10,178 nt of DNA from an uncultured Bacilli bacterium (GCA_947624095.1 CANQIR010000032.1:1-10178), one strand, 5' to 3'. Shown: positions 1 through 7,296, counted from the first letter of the stretch. Translations and numbers: made by a program. The notes: generated from the sequence alone by a model not told the origin.

Positions 1-1
1 A

Positions 2-544
2 CCAGCACCAAAAGTAGCAGTAACCGGTGTATCAATTGCTGGTGGTAATAGGACAATGACCGTTGGCGATACGGCTAAGTTAACAGCAAGTGTCGAACCT
101 ACTAATGCTAGTGATAAAAGCATTACTTGGAGCAGTAGTAACTCAGAAGTAGTTTCCGTTGACCAATCTGGTAATATTAAGGCCTTAAAAGAAGGCAAAG
201 CAACAATTACGGTAACTACCAAAGATGGTAATAAAACTGCTTCCATTGAAATAACAGTTAACCCTAAACCAATTAATTATACAGTTACTTTCACACCAGT
301 AGTTCAAGAAGTAACGGGAGCTATTTTACGATATAAAATTAGTGTTACTAAAGACGGTACGCCGATGGACTACAAAGCGATTAGATTTACTGCTATAAGT
401 GATGGTGAGAATAGAACAATCCAAAAAGGCAATGAAGCTGATGCTATAGATATTTCAAATGGTAATGTTAAAGTAACAAATGTAGTAATTATTTTACAAG
501 ACAAGACGAATATAACTACTAATATAACAGTAGTTGTTAAATAA
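2..544 (+). CDS. Secreted/surface protein with bacterial Ig-like (Big_2) domain, 5' truncated
   Basis: The reading frame is open to the left edge, so this is the last 180 residues of a longer protein. The ATG at 56 is internal, because codons before it already encode the first strand of the domain (VTGVSI...). Residues about 5-86 match the Big_2 pattern: a GDTAKLTA strand, then V-P-N-A-S-x-K-x-I-T-W-S-S-S-N, V-V-S-V-D, G-N-I-K-A-L-K-E-G-K-A-T-I-T-V. Residues about 90-180 form a second beta-rich, probably Ig-like domain I cannot name. Big_2 domains are found in surface adhesins and cell-wall proteins. The protein ends ...ITVVVK with no LPXTG motif or membrane segment, so any anchor must lie in the missing N-terminal part. 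It ends 17 bases before the next gene, with no terminator between, so the two are probably co-transcribed. Domain call is firm; exact role unknown. Confidence 0.85.
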   Translation, partial: PAPKVAVTGVSIAGGNRTMTVGDTAKLTASVEPTNASDKSITWSSSNSEVVSVDQSGNIKALKEGKATITVTTKDGNKTASIEITVNPKPINYTVTFTPVVQEVTGAILRYKISVTKDGTPMDYKAIRFTAISDGENRTIQKGNEADAIDISNGNVKVTNVVIILQDKTNITTNITVVVK

Positions 545-546
545 AG

Positions 547-553
547 AAAGGAG
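547..553 (+). promoter_or_regulatory. Ribosome binding site of the giant repeat protein gene
   Basis: AAAGGAG lies 8 bases before the ATG at 562. It supports that start and the placement of the signal peptide directly after it. Confidence 0.75.
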
Positions 554-561
554 AAAATAAA

Positions 562-3500
562 ATGAAGAAATATACGAAATTATTTATATTTACTATTCTA
601 ACTTGTTTCCTTACTATAATTTCAACTAATGCTAAACAAGTAAATTTAGATGAATTAGGTAAAGAAATCGATAAAGTAGCTTCTAATGCTTCTTCAGCGT
701 ATATCATTGGTGACTATGTATTTACATCACAACATAATTTAACAACCCAAGATTTAATGCTTGCAGCTAGAAGTATTAGTTTAAATGCTGAAGATGGATT
801 AATTAATACCACTCCATCATACGGCAAAATGACTATTCAAAGAATAGTAAGAAAATACGATGATAATGCTGATCCAATAGGTTGGAAAGTAAAAGCTAAT
901 GCCCTAGGAACAGCAGAATTAAAATTAAGTAATACAGATAAAATTAATATAAAATATATTGATTATAATTTAGTCAAAGAAGAATCAGAGTTTACAGTTG
1001 ATATTAATAAAGCTTTGGAAGATTCTCCGTATTCAACTAATTTAAAATCTACATTCGGAATTACTGATTTAAAAAAATTAGGAGAAAATTTCGATATAGA
1101 TAATGATGGTAAATTAACTGGCTTATTATTAAAATATAATGAAGAAAGCTTTAAGAATTTTGCTGCAGAAGCAAGAACAGGTTATTACTTACCATTTGTT
1201 ATTGAAATACCTAATGCAACTAATGCTACAACATTAACAATTAAAGGTACAAATACAACAAATGTAGAGTTTTCATCATTTGATAAGAATAGTGGTGCAG
1301 ACACAGGTGTAGCGGTATTATGGGCTATTAATCCTAAAACTGTAGACAAAAAAATAATCATAACAGTTGATTTTGATGGCTCTGGCGATGAATATGAAGC
1401 CACTGAATATGTTATAGATTATAGCCAATTAAAATTTCAAGAAGATACACCATATTCAGTTAAATTAGGCAATATAGCTGAAGCTGATCAAACAACCTTT
1501 ACTACATGGGGGTATGATTCAACTAAAAATAGTATTGAATTTAAAGATGGTAAATTAACTGGAAAATTAGTTGAACAAGAATTAATTTCTGATGAAGCAT
1601 TTGGTGCATCTAATAGAAAAGGTTATTACTTTGATTTTACCCTAGTTTTAGGAGCTGATCCAAGCAAAGCCAAGGTAGAACAAGTAAATGATAAAAATGG
1701 TTCATCAGTTGTTAAGACTTTCAAAGAAAGTGAATTCGATGAAAATGGAAATATTACATTTTTAAGAAGAATTGCTAATGATCCAAAATGTAGTAATAAT
1801 GCAGAAAGTTGCAAAGTATATATACGAATAGATTTAGATGGTAGTGGGAATGAATACCTACCAGTTATCTATGAATTAGATTATAGTGGTCTAACTTTTG
1901 AAAAGAGTTCATTTTCTAAAATAGAAAAAGAAGATAATGGAAAACTTAAAGAAGTTTTTGGTTGGGAAGCTAAAACTGATAAAGGCTATAACGTTTCAAT
2001 TACTCAAGACACATCAAATCATAGTTTATATCATGTAAATGGTTTATTACCAATTTATGAAGATAATGAATTTAATAGTGGCCATAGTGTACCATTTGGT
2101 GAAGGCCATAATACCAAATATTATTTTGGTTATAAATTAACTACTACAGAAGGCAAGAAAAATGAGAGTACAACAGTTACTATTGAATCCGCTTATGAAA
2201 AAGATGAGACAATAACTGCTGGTGCAAGTAATTTTGATGATGATAATAATCTAAACATTTTAACTCATATTCATCCAGAAGCTACTACTAAAACAATTAC
2301 TATAACTATTGACTTAGATGGTTCTGGTGAAGAATATGCACCATATACAATCACTTTAGACTATAGTGGTTTAAAATATCAAACTGTATCTACAACTACA
2401 GTAAGTAAAGACCTTAACGAAGAATCTCAAACAGAATTTGATAGTTGGGGTTATAACAGTGAAGCTAATGAGACTTTAACTTATACAAATGAAGCAGGAA
2501 ATGTAACTAAAGTAAGTGGAAAATTAATTGAACAAGAATTATCTGATACTCCATTTGGTGCAACTAAAAAAGATGGTTATTACTTTACATTTGCATTTAT
2601 TAAACCAGAAGGTGTAGAATCAGTTGAAAATGCCAAAATTTATAGATTAAAAAATAAACCAACAGATTTAACAAAATTACCAACTAATGGAGAAATTCAA
2701 AAAACATTCGATAAAAATGAATTTGATGAAGATGGAACTTTAACTATTCTATATCGTTTCGCTCCAGAAACGTCAAAATGTGAAACAAGTGGTAATAATG
2801 ATAATTGTAAATTATACTACGTAGTTGATTACGATGGAGAAGGTCAAGAATATTTACCAGCTCTATATGTTATTGATTATAGTGGTTTAACATTTGAAAA
2901 ATCATCTATATTCACAATAGAAGCTTTAACATCTGCTGATGAAGACGATTTTGCAGATGGTAGTTTCCTTACAAAAGATGGTTACTATACCGAAATAACT
3001 CAAGTTGACGGTAATCCTCTTCATTATAAAGTAACTGGCGTTTTACCAATATTTACTGATGAAGAATGGGAAGACAACAACGATCCATTAAATTCAACAG
3101 ATGGAAACTTCTACTATTATTTGGGATTACGCTTAAAATTAGCTAATAAATTAAGCTCGGGTGAAGAAATACCAAAAGCTAGTGATATTATAAAATTCCT
3201 TCATGGAGATAAAGAAGACGAATTATTCCAAAGTAATATTCAAGCAGGTGATTTAAATGAAGCAGGAGAACTTAATATCTTAAAATATGTTTTACCTACA
3301 GATGAAAATAAAACATTTACAATTACTGTAGATTTAGATGGACCAGAAAAGGATGAATTTGCACCTTATACTGTAACAATTGATTATAGTGAGTTGAAAT
3401 TTCAAAGTGAATCATTTGAATCAGAATTTGGCCTTTTACAATCTTCTGAATTATCTGATGGAACTCCTGAAAAAGAAGAACTAGATAAATATGGCTTTAA

Positions 3501-6411
3501 AAATGAAACAGTATCAGAAGTAGAATTAAAAGAAAATGAAGAACAACCTGATAGTCACTATATTGAAGGTATCAAAGGTACAATTAAAGAACAAACTTTA
3601 GATGATGGATTTAACGAAAATACTGGTTATTTTGTACCTATTAAAATATCAGTACCTAAAGATGAAGATTGGTTTGCAGATTATATCAATTCTTGGGAAC
3701 TAATCTTAAATACTGAAAGTAATGGTACTAAAATCTATAAACCAACTCCTGAAGAATATGCTCAAGGTTGGGTAATGGTATTATTCAAAATTACTAAAGA
3801 TGGTAAAAACGGAGTTAAATCAATTAAATATTCAATCGATTATGATGGTTCTTCAAATAAAGATGCTCATACAGGAGATGCATTCTTACCATACGAATAT
3901 GAAATTAAGTATGATGATTTACAGTTCAAGAGTGAAGAACCAATAACATATCATTATGTTGATAGTAATGGAAACGAACAAACTGTAACTGTTGAAGCTT
4001 ATGAAGGCGATACAGTAATTCCTCAAAGTATGGAAGAACAAAATACGCCATATCGTACATTTACTAAATGGACAGATGATGAAGGAAACGATGTAACAAA
4101 TGGTTTTAAAATAGAAGCTGATAAAGAAGTAAATTTAACAGCTCATTGGACATTAGATGCTGATGCATTTATGGATGCCTTTATTACAGATTTAAATAAT
4201 CCTGATTCTGAAATTTCTCAAGATTATTCAAGTATGTTTAGTGTAGCTAAAGATGGTAATGAAATAACTTTTGATGTAAAAGATGCTACAATGAAGTTAG
4301 ATGCTATGGATAATACAACAATCCCTAGTGCTCTAGCTTATATTCTTCAAAAAGGTGAAATTAAAGAAATTACTATTACAACAAATTTCCCTGGCAAAAC
4401 TAATAAAAAACTTGTTTTAAATAGTGAAGCAAGCAATAGCCCAGAAGCAGTTGTATTAAGTAGCATAGCATTATCACCAGAAGCTACAACATTAAAAAGT
4501 AATATTCAAACTAAAGTTAAAGAATTATTTGATAGTGTTTTAGGTGAAGATGCTACTAATATGACTTTAAATAAAATGGCAGTAGCTCAAAACAGTTATA
4601 CAATAGCTATAGGTCAAACAGTAGAAAATGCTGAATTGAAAGATTCTGATAATACATATACAATTAAATTTACAACTAACGCTACAGCTGTAACAAGTGA
4701 AGAAGAATTACAAGCAGCTTTAGCAAATAAAGATATTGAATCTATTACAATTGCAAATAGTTTTGATGTTAGTACTACACAAACAATAAATAGAAAAGTT
4801 ACAATTTCTAGTGCTTCAGATAATACATATACTATTACGGCAAAAGAGGGTGCAACTACTGGTGGCATATTTAAAGTAACTTATGCTGGCGCGAATATTA
4901 ACAACCTTAAATTAACAAGCGCTAATACTGCAATTATTGTTGAAACCGCTGGAAGCCTTACAATTGATAAAGTAGATTTAAGTAATAATACTGAAGCAGG
5001 TATTGAAGTAAAAGGCAATGGTTCAGTAACAGCAACTGAACTTACAATGACTAATGAAACTTATGATATCCCTGCTGTTCGTGCCGAAAAAAGTGGTAGT
5101 GCAACTATTAGATTGACCGATTCTACCGAACATCCAGCAGGTAAAGTAACAAAGGAAAAAATAACAAAAGCTGTAGAATCATCTATCACTGATACAAAAG
5201 TTACTGATGATAGTTATACTTATTATAATTACTATAATAATCCAGCAAACGGTAAAATTTATGTTACTAAATTCTTTACTTATGAAGGACCTTATAGACT
5301 AGAATTTACAAGATATAGTCATTATAATGAAACAATAGCAGAACCAACTACTGAACCATTTAAAAAATTTAATTATGATGGACATGATTACAATATTTTA
5401 GGTTATGCATCAACTCCAGGTAGAAGTGTTGCTCCTAAAGATGCAACTAGTGATTGTGAAAAATCAGGTGATATAATAGCTCCAAGCGAACTTAAAGCTA
5501 CGAGCGATGCTCATTATTTCGCAGCTTATTGTGTAAAATTACAAGCTGGTACTGAAGAAGTAGATAGCAAAGAAGGGTTAGATGCAGCTTTAGCTAAAAC
5601 AGAAACTAAAGCAATCTATATTAAGGCTGGAACTACTATAGATTATGGAGATGCAGCATTAAACATTACTAGAAAAGTATCAATTGTTGGTAGAGATAAA
5701 ACTGCTACAATTAAAGCTAAAGAAATTAATATAACTGCTAGCGAAGTATTCTTACAAAGATTAAAGCTTGAAATCAAAGCTAGTCAAAGTCAAGATGCTT
5801 TAATTAAAGTAAGCGATAGTAGTGCAGATAAAGTAAAATTCACTGCATGGCAATTAGAAATTTCAAATGTTGGAGAAAAAGCAACAAGCGCTATTAAAGT
5901 AACTGATGATAAAGAAGTTGTTATAGATGTTAGATGGTCAAATTTTGCTGCCACTAATTTGGATAACTACATTTATGCTGATGGTCCACTTGGTGAAGGT
6001 ACAGAAATTTATTTAAATACATTTAATGCCTTAACAAATCCTAGCGAATCAAGTGTTAAAAATAGTGCTATTATAATTAAATCTTTTGCTGATGATGCTG
6101 TAGAAATAGATGGCGAAACCGATATTAATTTAAGCGGAAACACTTATAAAGGCAATAATGACAATTACGCAATTAAAATTTTAAAAGATGCATCTGGTAA
6201 AAAAGCTGATATTAATCTTGGCTATTCTAAAGATCTAACTTTAGCAGCTGAATATGATGATAACAATAAAAACTTTAGCAATATTAAATATATTGTAAAG
6301 ACACTAAGTTTTAAATCAGCATATATAAAAGATAATGAAGTATCTGAAACTCCGCCACAGGGTGTAGAAGCGTTTAAGATTCAAATTGCATCTGCGGCAG
6401 TAACGGATTAA
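562..6411 (+). CDS. Giant secreted repeat protein (1949 aa): six novel-looking repeats, InlB-like B-repeat, beta-helix-like C-terminal regions
   Basis: I recognise no characterised homologue. Residues 1-24 form a signal peptide (basic MKKYTK, hydrophobic 7-20, likely cut after TNA24). Residues 25-153 are an unassigned N-terminal domain. Residues 154-1123 hold six tandem repeats, each ending in a D-x-D-G strand and a (L/I)DYSxLxF-type strand: 154-293, 294-447, 448-607, 608-779, 780-948, 949-1123. Residues about 1127-1197 match the Listeria-Bacteroides/InlB B-repeat (YHYVDSNG..., F-x-K-W, final LTAHW). After a spacer (1198-1375) come beta-helix-like repeats (about 1376-1523), a second degenerate B-repeat-like domain (about 1551-1663) and a second beta-helix-like region (about 1665-1930). 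The domain types point to a surface adhesin or matrix protein; that is inference. There is no LPXTG, C-terminal membrane helix or lipobox, so it is either released or held by a partner. It has few cysteines, mostly in pairs. No catalytic residues are evident. The start is supported by a good ribosome binding site. Confidence 0.9.
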   Translation: MKKYTKLFIFTILTCFLTIISTNAKQVNLDELGKEIDKVASNASSAYIIGDYVFTSQHNLTTQDLMLAARSISLNAEDGLINTTPSYGKMTIQRIVRKYDDNADPIGWKVKANALGTAELKLSNTDKINIKYIDYNLVKEESEFTVDINKALEDSPYSTNLKSTFGITDLKKLGENFDIDNDGKLTGLLLKYNEESFKNFAAEARTGYYLPFVIEIPNATNATTLTIKGTNTTNVEFSSFDKNSGADTGVAVLWAINPKTVDKKIIITVDFDGSGDEYEATEYVIDYSQLKFQEDTPYSVKLGNIAEADQTTFTTWGYDSTKNSIEFKDGKLTGKLVEQELISDEAFGASNRKGYYFDFTLVLGADPSKAKVEQVNDKNGSSVVKTFKESEFDENGNITFLRRIANDPKCSNNAESCKVYIRIDLDGSGNEYLPVIYELDYSGLTFEKSSFSKIEKEDNGKLKEVFGWEAKTDKGYNVSITQDTSNHSLYHVNGLLPIYEDNEFNSGHSVPFGEGHNTKYYFGYKLTTTEGKKNESTTVTIESAYEKDETITAGASNFDDDNNLNILTHIHPEATTKTITITIDLDGSGEEYAPYTITLDYSGLKYQTVSTTTVSKDLNEESQTEFDSWGYNSEANETLTYTNEAGNVTKVSGKLIEQELSDTPFGATKKDGYYFTFAFIKPEGVESVENAKIYRLKNKPTDLTKLPTNGEIQKTFDKNEFDEDGTLTILYRFAPETSKCETSGNNDNCKLYYVVDYDGEGQEYLPALYVIDYSGLTFEKSSIFTIEALTSADEDDFADGSFLTKDGYYTEITQVDGNPLHYKVTGVLPIFTDEEWEDNNDPLNSTDGNFYYYLGLRLKLANKLSSGEEIPKASDIIKFLHGDKEDELFQSNIQAGDLNEAGELNILKYVLPTDENKTFTITVDLDGPEKDEFAPYTVTIDYSELKFQSESFESEFGLLQSSELSDGTPEKEELDKYGFKNETVSEVELKENEEQPDSHYIEGIKGTIKEQTLDDGFNENTGYFVPIKISVPKDEDWFADYINSWELILNTESNGTKIYKPTPEEYAQGWVMVLFKITKDGKNGVKSIKYSIDYDGSSNKDAHTGDAFLPYEYEIKYDDLQFKSEEPITYHYVDSNGNEQTVTVEAYEGDTVIPQSMEEQNTPYRTFTKWTDDEGNDVTNGFKIEADKEVNLTAHWTLDADAFMDAFITDLNNPDSEISQDYSSMFSVAKDGNEITFDVKDATMKLDAMDNTTIPSALAYILQKGEIKEITITTNFPGKTNKKLVLNSEASNSPEAVVLSSIALSPEATTLKSNIQTKVKELFDSVLGEDATNMTLNKMAVAQNSYTIAIGQTVENAELKDSDNTYTIKFTTNATAVTSEEELQAALANKDIESITIANSFDVSTTQTINRKVTISSASDNTYTITAKEGATTGGIFKVTYAGANINNLKLTSANTAIIVETAGSLTIDKVDLSNNTEAGIEVKGNGSVTATELTMTNETYDIPAVRAEKSGSATIRLTDSTEHPAGKVTKEKITKAVESSITDTKVTDDSYTYYNYYNNPANGKIYVTKFFTYEGPYRLEFTRYSHYNETIAEPTTEPFKKFNYDGHDYNILGYASTPGRSVAPKDATSDCEKSGDIIAPSELKATSDAHYFAAYCVKLQAGTEEVDSKEGLDAALAKTETKAIYIKAGTTIDYGDAALNITRKVSIVGRDKTATIKAKEINITASEVFLQRLKLEIKASQSQDALIKVSDSSADKVKFTAWQLEISNVGEKATSAIKVTDDKEVVIDVRWSNFAATNLDNYIYADGPLGEGTEIYLNTFNALTNPSESSVKNSAIIIKSFADDAVEIDGETDINLSGNTYKGNNDNYAIKILKDASGKKADINLGYSKDLTLAAEYDDNNKNFSNIKYIVKTLSFKSAYIKDNEVSETPPQGVEAFKIQIASAAVTD
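1021..3930 (+). repeat. Six tandem protein-level repeats inside the giant gene
   Basis: The repeat signature is a DxDG-type motif starting at D270, D424, D584, D756, D924 and D1093, spaced 154, 160, 172, 168 and 169 residues apart. About 15-25 residues later comes a closing strand: IDYSQLKF, LDYSGLTF, LDYSGLKY, IDYSGLTF, IDYSELKF, IKYDDLQF. Several units also share an earlier G-K-L-(T/I)-(G/E) strand and a (K/N/T)-G-Y-(Y/F) strand. DNA-level identity is low, so the duplications are old. The fold is probably an all-beta domain; the acidic DxDGxGxE loop could bind a metal such as calcium, which is inference only. Confidence 0.8.
4687..6360 (+). repeat. Duplicated beta-helix-like modules in the C-terminal half of the giant gene
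   Basis: Two segments start with the same pattern: S-x-E-x-L-x-A-A-L-A, a short strand I-x-I, then I-x-R-K-V-(T/S)-I and (T)-x-T-I-x-A-K-E. They begin near residues 1376 and 1665. Each is followed by short alternating-hydrophobic strands with Asn/Asp/Gly turns, as in right-handed parallel beta-helices. A degenerate B-repeat-like domain with two cysteines (DCEKSGD ... AAYCVKL) lies between them. The similarity of the two openings is visible directly; the beta-helix fold is inferred. Confidence 0.6.
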
Positions 6412-6423
6412 TAATTAATAAAT

Positions 6424-6454
6424 AAGGGTGCAAATAATTTTGCACCTTTATCTT
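6424..6454 (+). terminator. Hairpin, probable weak or partial terminator after the giant gene
   Basis: An 11-bp stem (6424-6434 pairing with 6439-6449, one G-U pair, core GGTGCAAA/TTTGCACC) closes a 4-base TAAT loop. It sits 12 bases after the stop codon. The following tract ATCTTAATAA is poor in T apart from the TTT in the stem, so termination may be incomplete. The next gene starts only 22 bases downstream with no visible promoter between, so it probably relies on read-through. Confidence 0.6.
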
Positions 6455-6462
6455 AATAAAGT

Positions 6463-6468
6463 AGGTGA
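6463..6468 (+). promoter_or_regulatory. GGTGA-type ribosome binding site
   Basis: AGGTGA lies 3 bases before the ATG at 6472. It pairs with the 5' part of the anti-Shine-Dalgarno sequence (UCACC), which explains the short spacer. It supports the chosen start. Confidence 0.6.
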
Positions 6469-6471
6469 AGT

Positions 6472-7038
6472 ATGAAAAAATTATTAATTATATCATCATT
6501 AATTTCTTTAATCTTTGCAATGATTTTTCCACTCCTTTATGTTAAAGGAGTAGCTACTAATGCTGATGATTATGAAGCCCTTAAAATATATGTCTTTGAA
6601 AAAGAGGGTAATAAAGATAATCAAGAAGTAGAAGAATGGTTAAATGAATTTATTAAAGATAAAATAAATTTAAAAATTGAATACTTAGATAATGAAAGTA
6701 ACGAAGATATTCTAAATACTTTAAAAGAAAATTTAAGTATTGAAAAAAATCAATATCCGTTAACAGTCATAGGTTCTAATTACTTTATTGGTTTTAATGA
6801 TGAAGTAAAAGAACAAATAACTGAAGCTGTTAATAAATATCAAGAACATGATAATTATTGTAATTTAGTTACTAGAATTCAAAACAAAGAAGATCTTACC
6901 AACTGTCTTACTAATAATAAAGGCATTTATAATCAAGTAGAATATAAAACAACTACTCCTTGGTTATTAATTGGTATAGTTGTTGGTTTTATTCTTGTAT
7001 TTGGTGGAATTATCATAGTTAGAAAATTAAAAAAATAA
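6472..7038 (+). CDS. Membrane-anchored thioredoxin-fold-like protein lacking the CXXC cysteines
   Basis: The protein has 188 residues. Residues 1-29 are a signal peptide or N-terminal membrane anchor (MKKLLIISSLISLIFAMIF...). Residues about 37-125 look like a thioredoxin/glutaredoxin fold: strand LKIYVFEKEG, helix EVEEWLNEFI, strand NLKIEYLD, then YPLTVIG with a likely cis-Pro at P96, then YFIGFND and a final helix. In thiol-redox relatives of this pattern, YVFxxxGC-x-x-CxxVxxWL is usual; here N47-K-D-N50 occupies the CXXC position, so disulfide chemistry is probably lost. Cysteines C130 and C145 lie outside the active-site region and may pair. Residues 163-184 form a C-terminal membrane helix followed by RKLKK, so the domain should face outwards. 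It follows the giant secreted protein gene by 60 bases and may assist or hold secreted partners; that role is inference. The fold is recognised from pattern only. Confidence 0.75.
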   Translation: MKKLLIISSLISLIFAMIFPLLYVKGVATNADDYEALKIYVFEKEGNKDNQEVEEWLNEFIKDKINLKIEYLDNESNEDILNTLKENLSIEKNQYPLTVIGSNYFIGFNDEVKEQITEAVNKYQEHDNYCNLVTRIQNKEDLTNCLTNNKGIYNQVEYKTTTPWLLIGIVVGFILVFGGIIIVRKLKK

Positions 7039-7067
7039 GATGGTTTACTAACAAAGCCATCTTTTTT
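7037..7067 (+). terminator. Rho-independent terminator of the surface-protein cluster
   Basis: A 10-bp stem (7037-7046 with 7054-7063; core AAGATGG/CCATCTT plus one T-G pair and two T-A pairs) has a 7-base loop and runs into a T tract at 7062-7067. The stem begins within the TAA stop codon of the preceding gene. Confidence 0.88.
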
Positions 7068-7130
7068 GATTCCCTACTAGAGCAGGGGTATGCTACTTTT
7101 TTCATTCCTTACTAGAGCAAAGGTATTCTA
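7061..7130 (+). repeat. Two tandem 35-base units with a covarying hairpin
   Basis: Units 7061-7095 and 7096-7130 agree at 30 of 35 positions. Each consists of CTTTTTT, then ATTCCYT, an invariant ACTAGAGCA, RRGGTAT and CTA. A further CTTTTT at 7131-7136 is the start of a third period. ATTCCYT can pair with RRGGTAT with one T-T mismatch, leaving ACTAGAGCA as the loop. One stem pair changes C-G to T-A and the next T-G to T-A between units, which together account for three of the five differences. The first T tract is also the tail of the terminator at 7037-7067. Function unknown; it could be a dispersed genomic repeat, a backup terminator or a small structured RNA. Confidence 0.7.
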
Positions 7131-7200
7131 CTTTTTGTTGATATTAAATAAAGTTTCCTTCATTTAATACATCCAAAATATATCATTATCTAAAGAAAAT

Positions 7201-7211
7201 GTCAAATTGAC
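7201..7211. promoter_or_regulatory. Small palindrome over the polA -35 region, possible operator
   Basis: GTCAA-A-TTGAC is a perfect palindrome with 5-base arms. It overlaps the TTGACT -35 box of the candidate polA promoter. It is short enough to be chance, and no regulator is implied by the neighbours. Confidence 0.2.
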
Positions 7212-7236
7212 TTATATGAACTTTGCCATATTTAAT
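7207..7236 (+). promoter_or_regulatory. Candidate sigma-A promoter for polA
   Basis: TTGACT (7207-7212, 5 of 6 consensus) and TTTAAT (7231-7236, 5 of 6) are 18 bases apart. This would start transcription near 7243, giving a leader of about 65 bases. It is downstream of a strong terminator, where a new promoter is expected. Confidence 0.5.
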
Positions 7237-7261
7237 GTAATAAATTAAAGATAAATTATTA

Positions 7262-7290
7262 TTGGTTTTAACTTTAGTTTATGAGATAAT
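7262..7290 (+). promoter_or_regulatory. Alternative extended -10 promoter for polA
   Basis: GATAAT (7285-7290) is preceded by TGA, an extended -10 element, and lies 17 bases after a weak -35 TTGGTT (7262-7267). Its transcript would begin near 7297, leaving only about 11 bases before the start codon, so it is the less likely of the two candidates. Confidence 0.25.
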
Positions 7291-7296
7291 AAATGT

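Noticed and set aside
56..58. ATG at 56 as the true start of the Big_2 protein
   Set aside because: The frame stays open to the window edge and the preceding codons encode the first strand of the same domain.
595..612. Lipoprotein signal at C15 of the giant protein
   Set aside because: The residues before it (I-L-T) do not fit a normal lipobox, and a hydrophobic stretch continues after the cysteine; a signal peptidase I site after A24 fits better.
1093..1119. EF-hand or dockerin calcium loop (DIDNDGKLTG) in repeat 1
   Set aside because: The matching segments of later repeats (such as FKDGKLTGK) lack the spaced Asp residues, and no flanking EF helices are seen, so it looks like a beta-strand turn.
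1185..1403. Minus-strand open frame of 72 codons inside the giant gene
   Set aside because: It is the antisense of the first repeat, including the DFDGSGDEY segment, has no ribosome binding site, and sits wholly inside a clear coding region.
1626..1814. Minus-strand open frame of 62 codons
   Set aside because: Antisense shadow of repeat 2 with no family resemblance or start signals.
4614..4868. Minus-strand open frame of 84 codons with hydrophobic residues
   Set aside because: Its hydrophobic look comes from antisense reading of Thr/Asn/Ile-rich beta-helix codons; no ribosome binding site and fully inside the giant gene.
7075..7117. TACTAGAG occurs twice, identical to a known cloning-assembly scar
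   Set aside because: Both copies are part of a longer diverged repeat with natural flanks and no vector or engineered part nearby, so this is coincidence.
7061..7136. CRISPR array
   Set aside because: Only two units, no spacers between them, and no cas genes.
7142..7169. Inverted repeat TATTAAAT / ATTTAATA with a 12-base gap
   Set aside because: All-AT arms of 8 bases in a very AT-rich gap are likely by chance, with no T tract or other signal.
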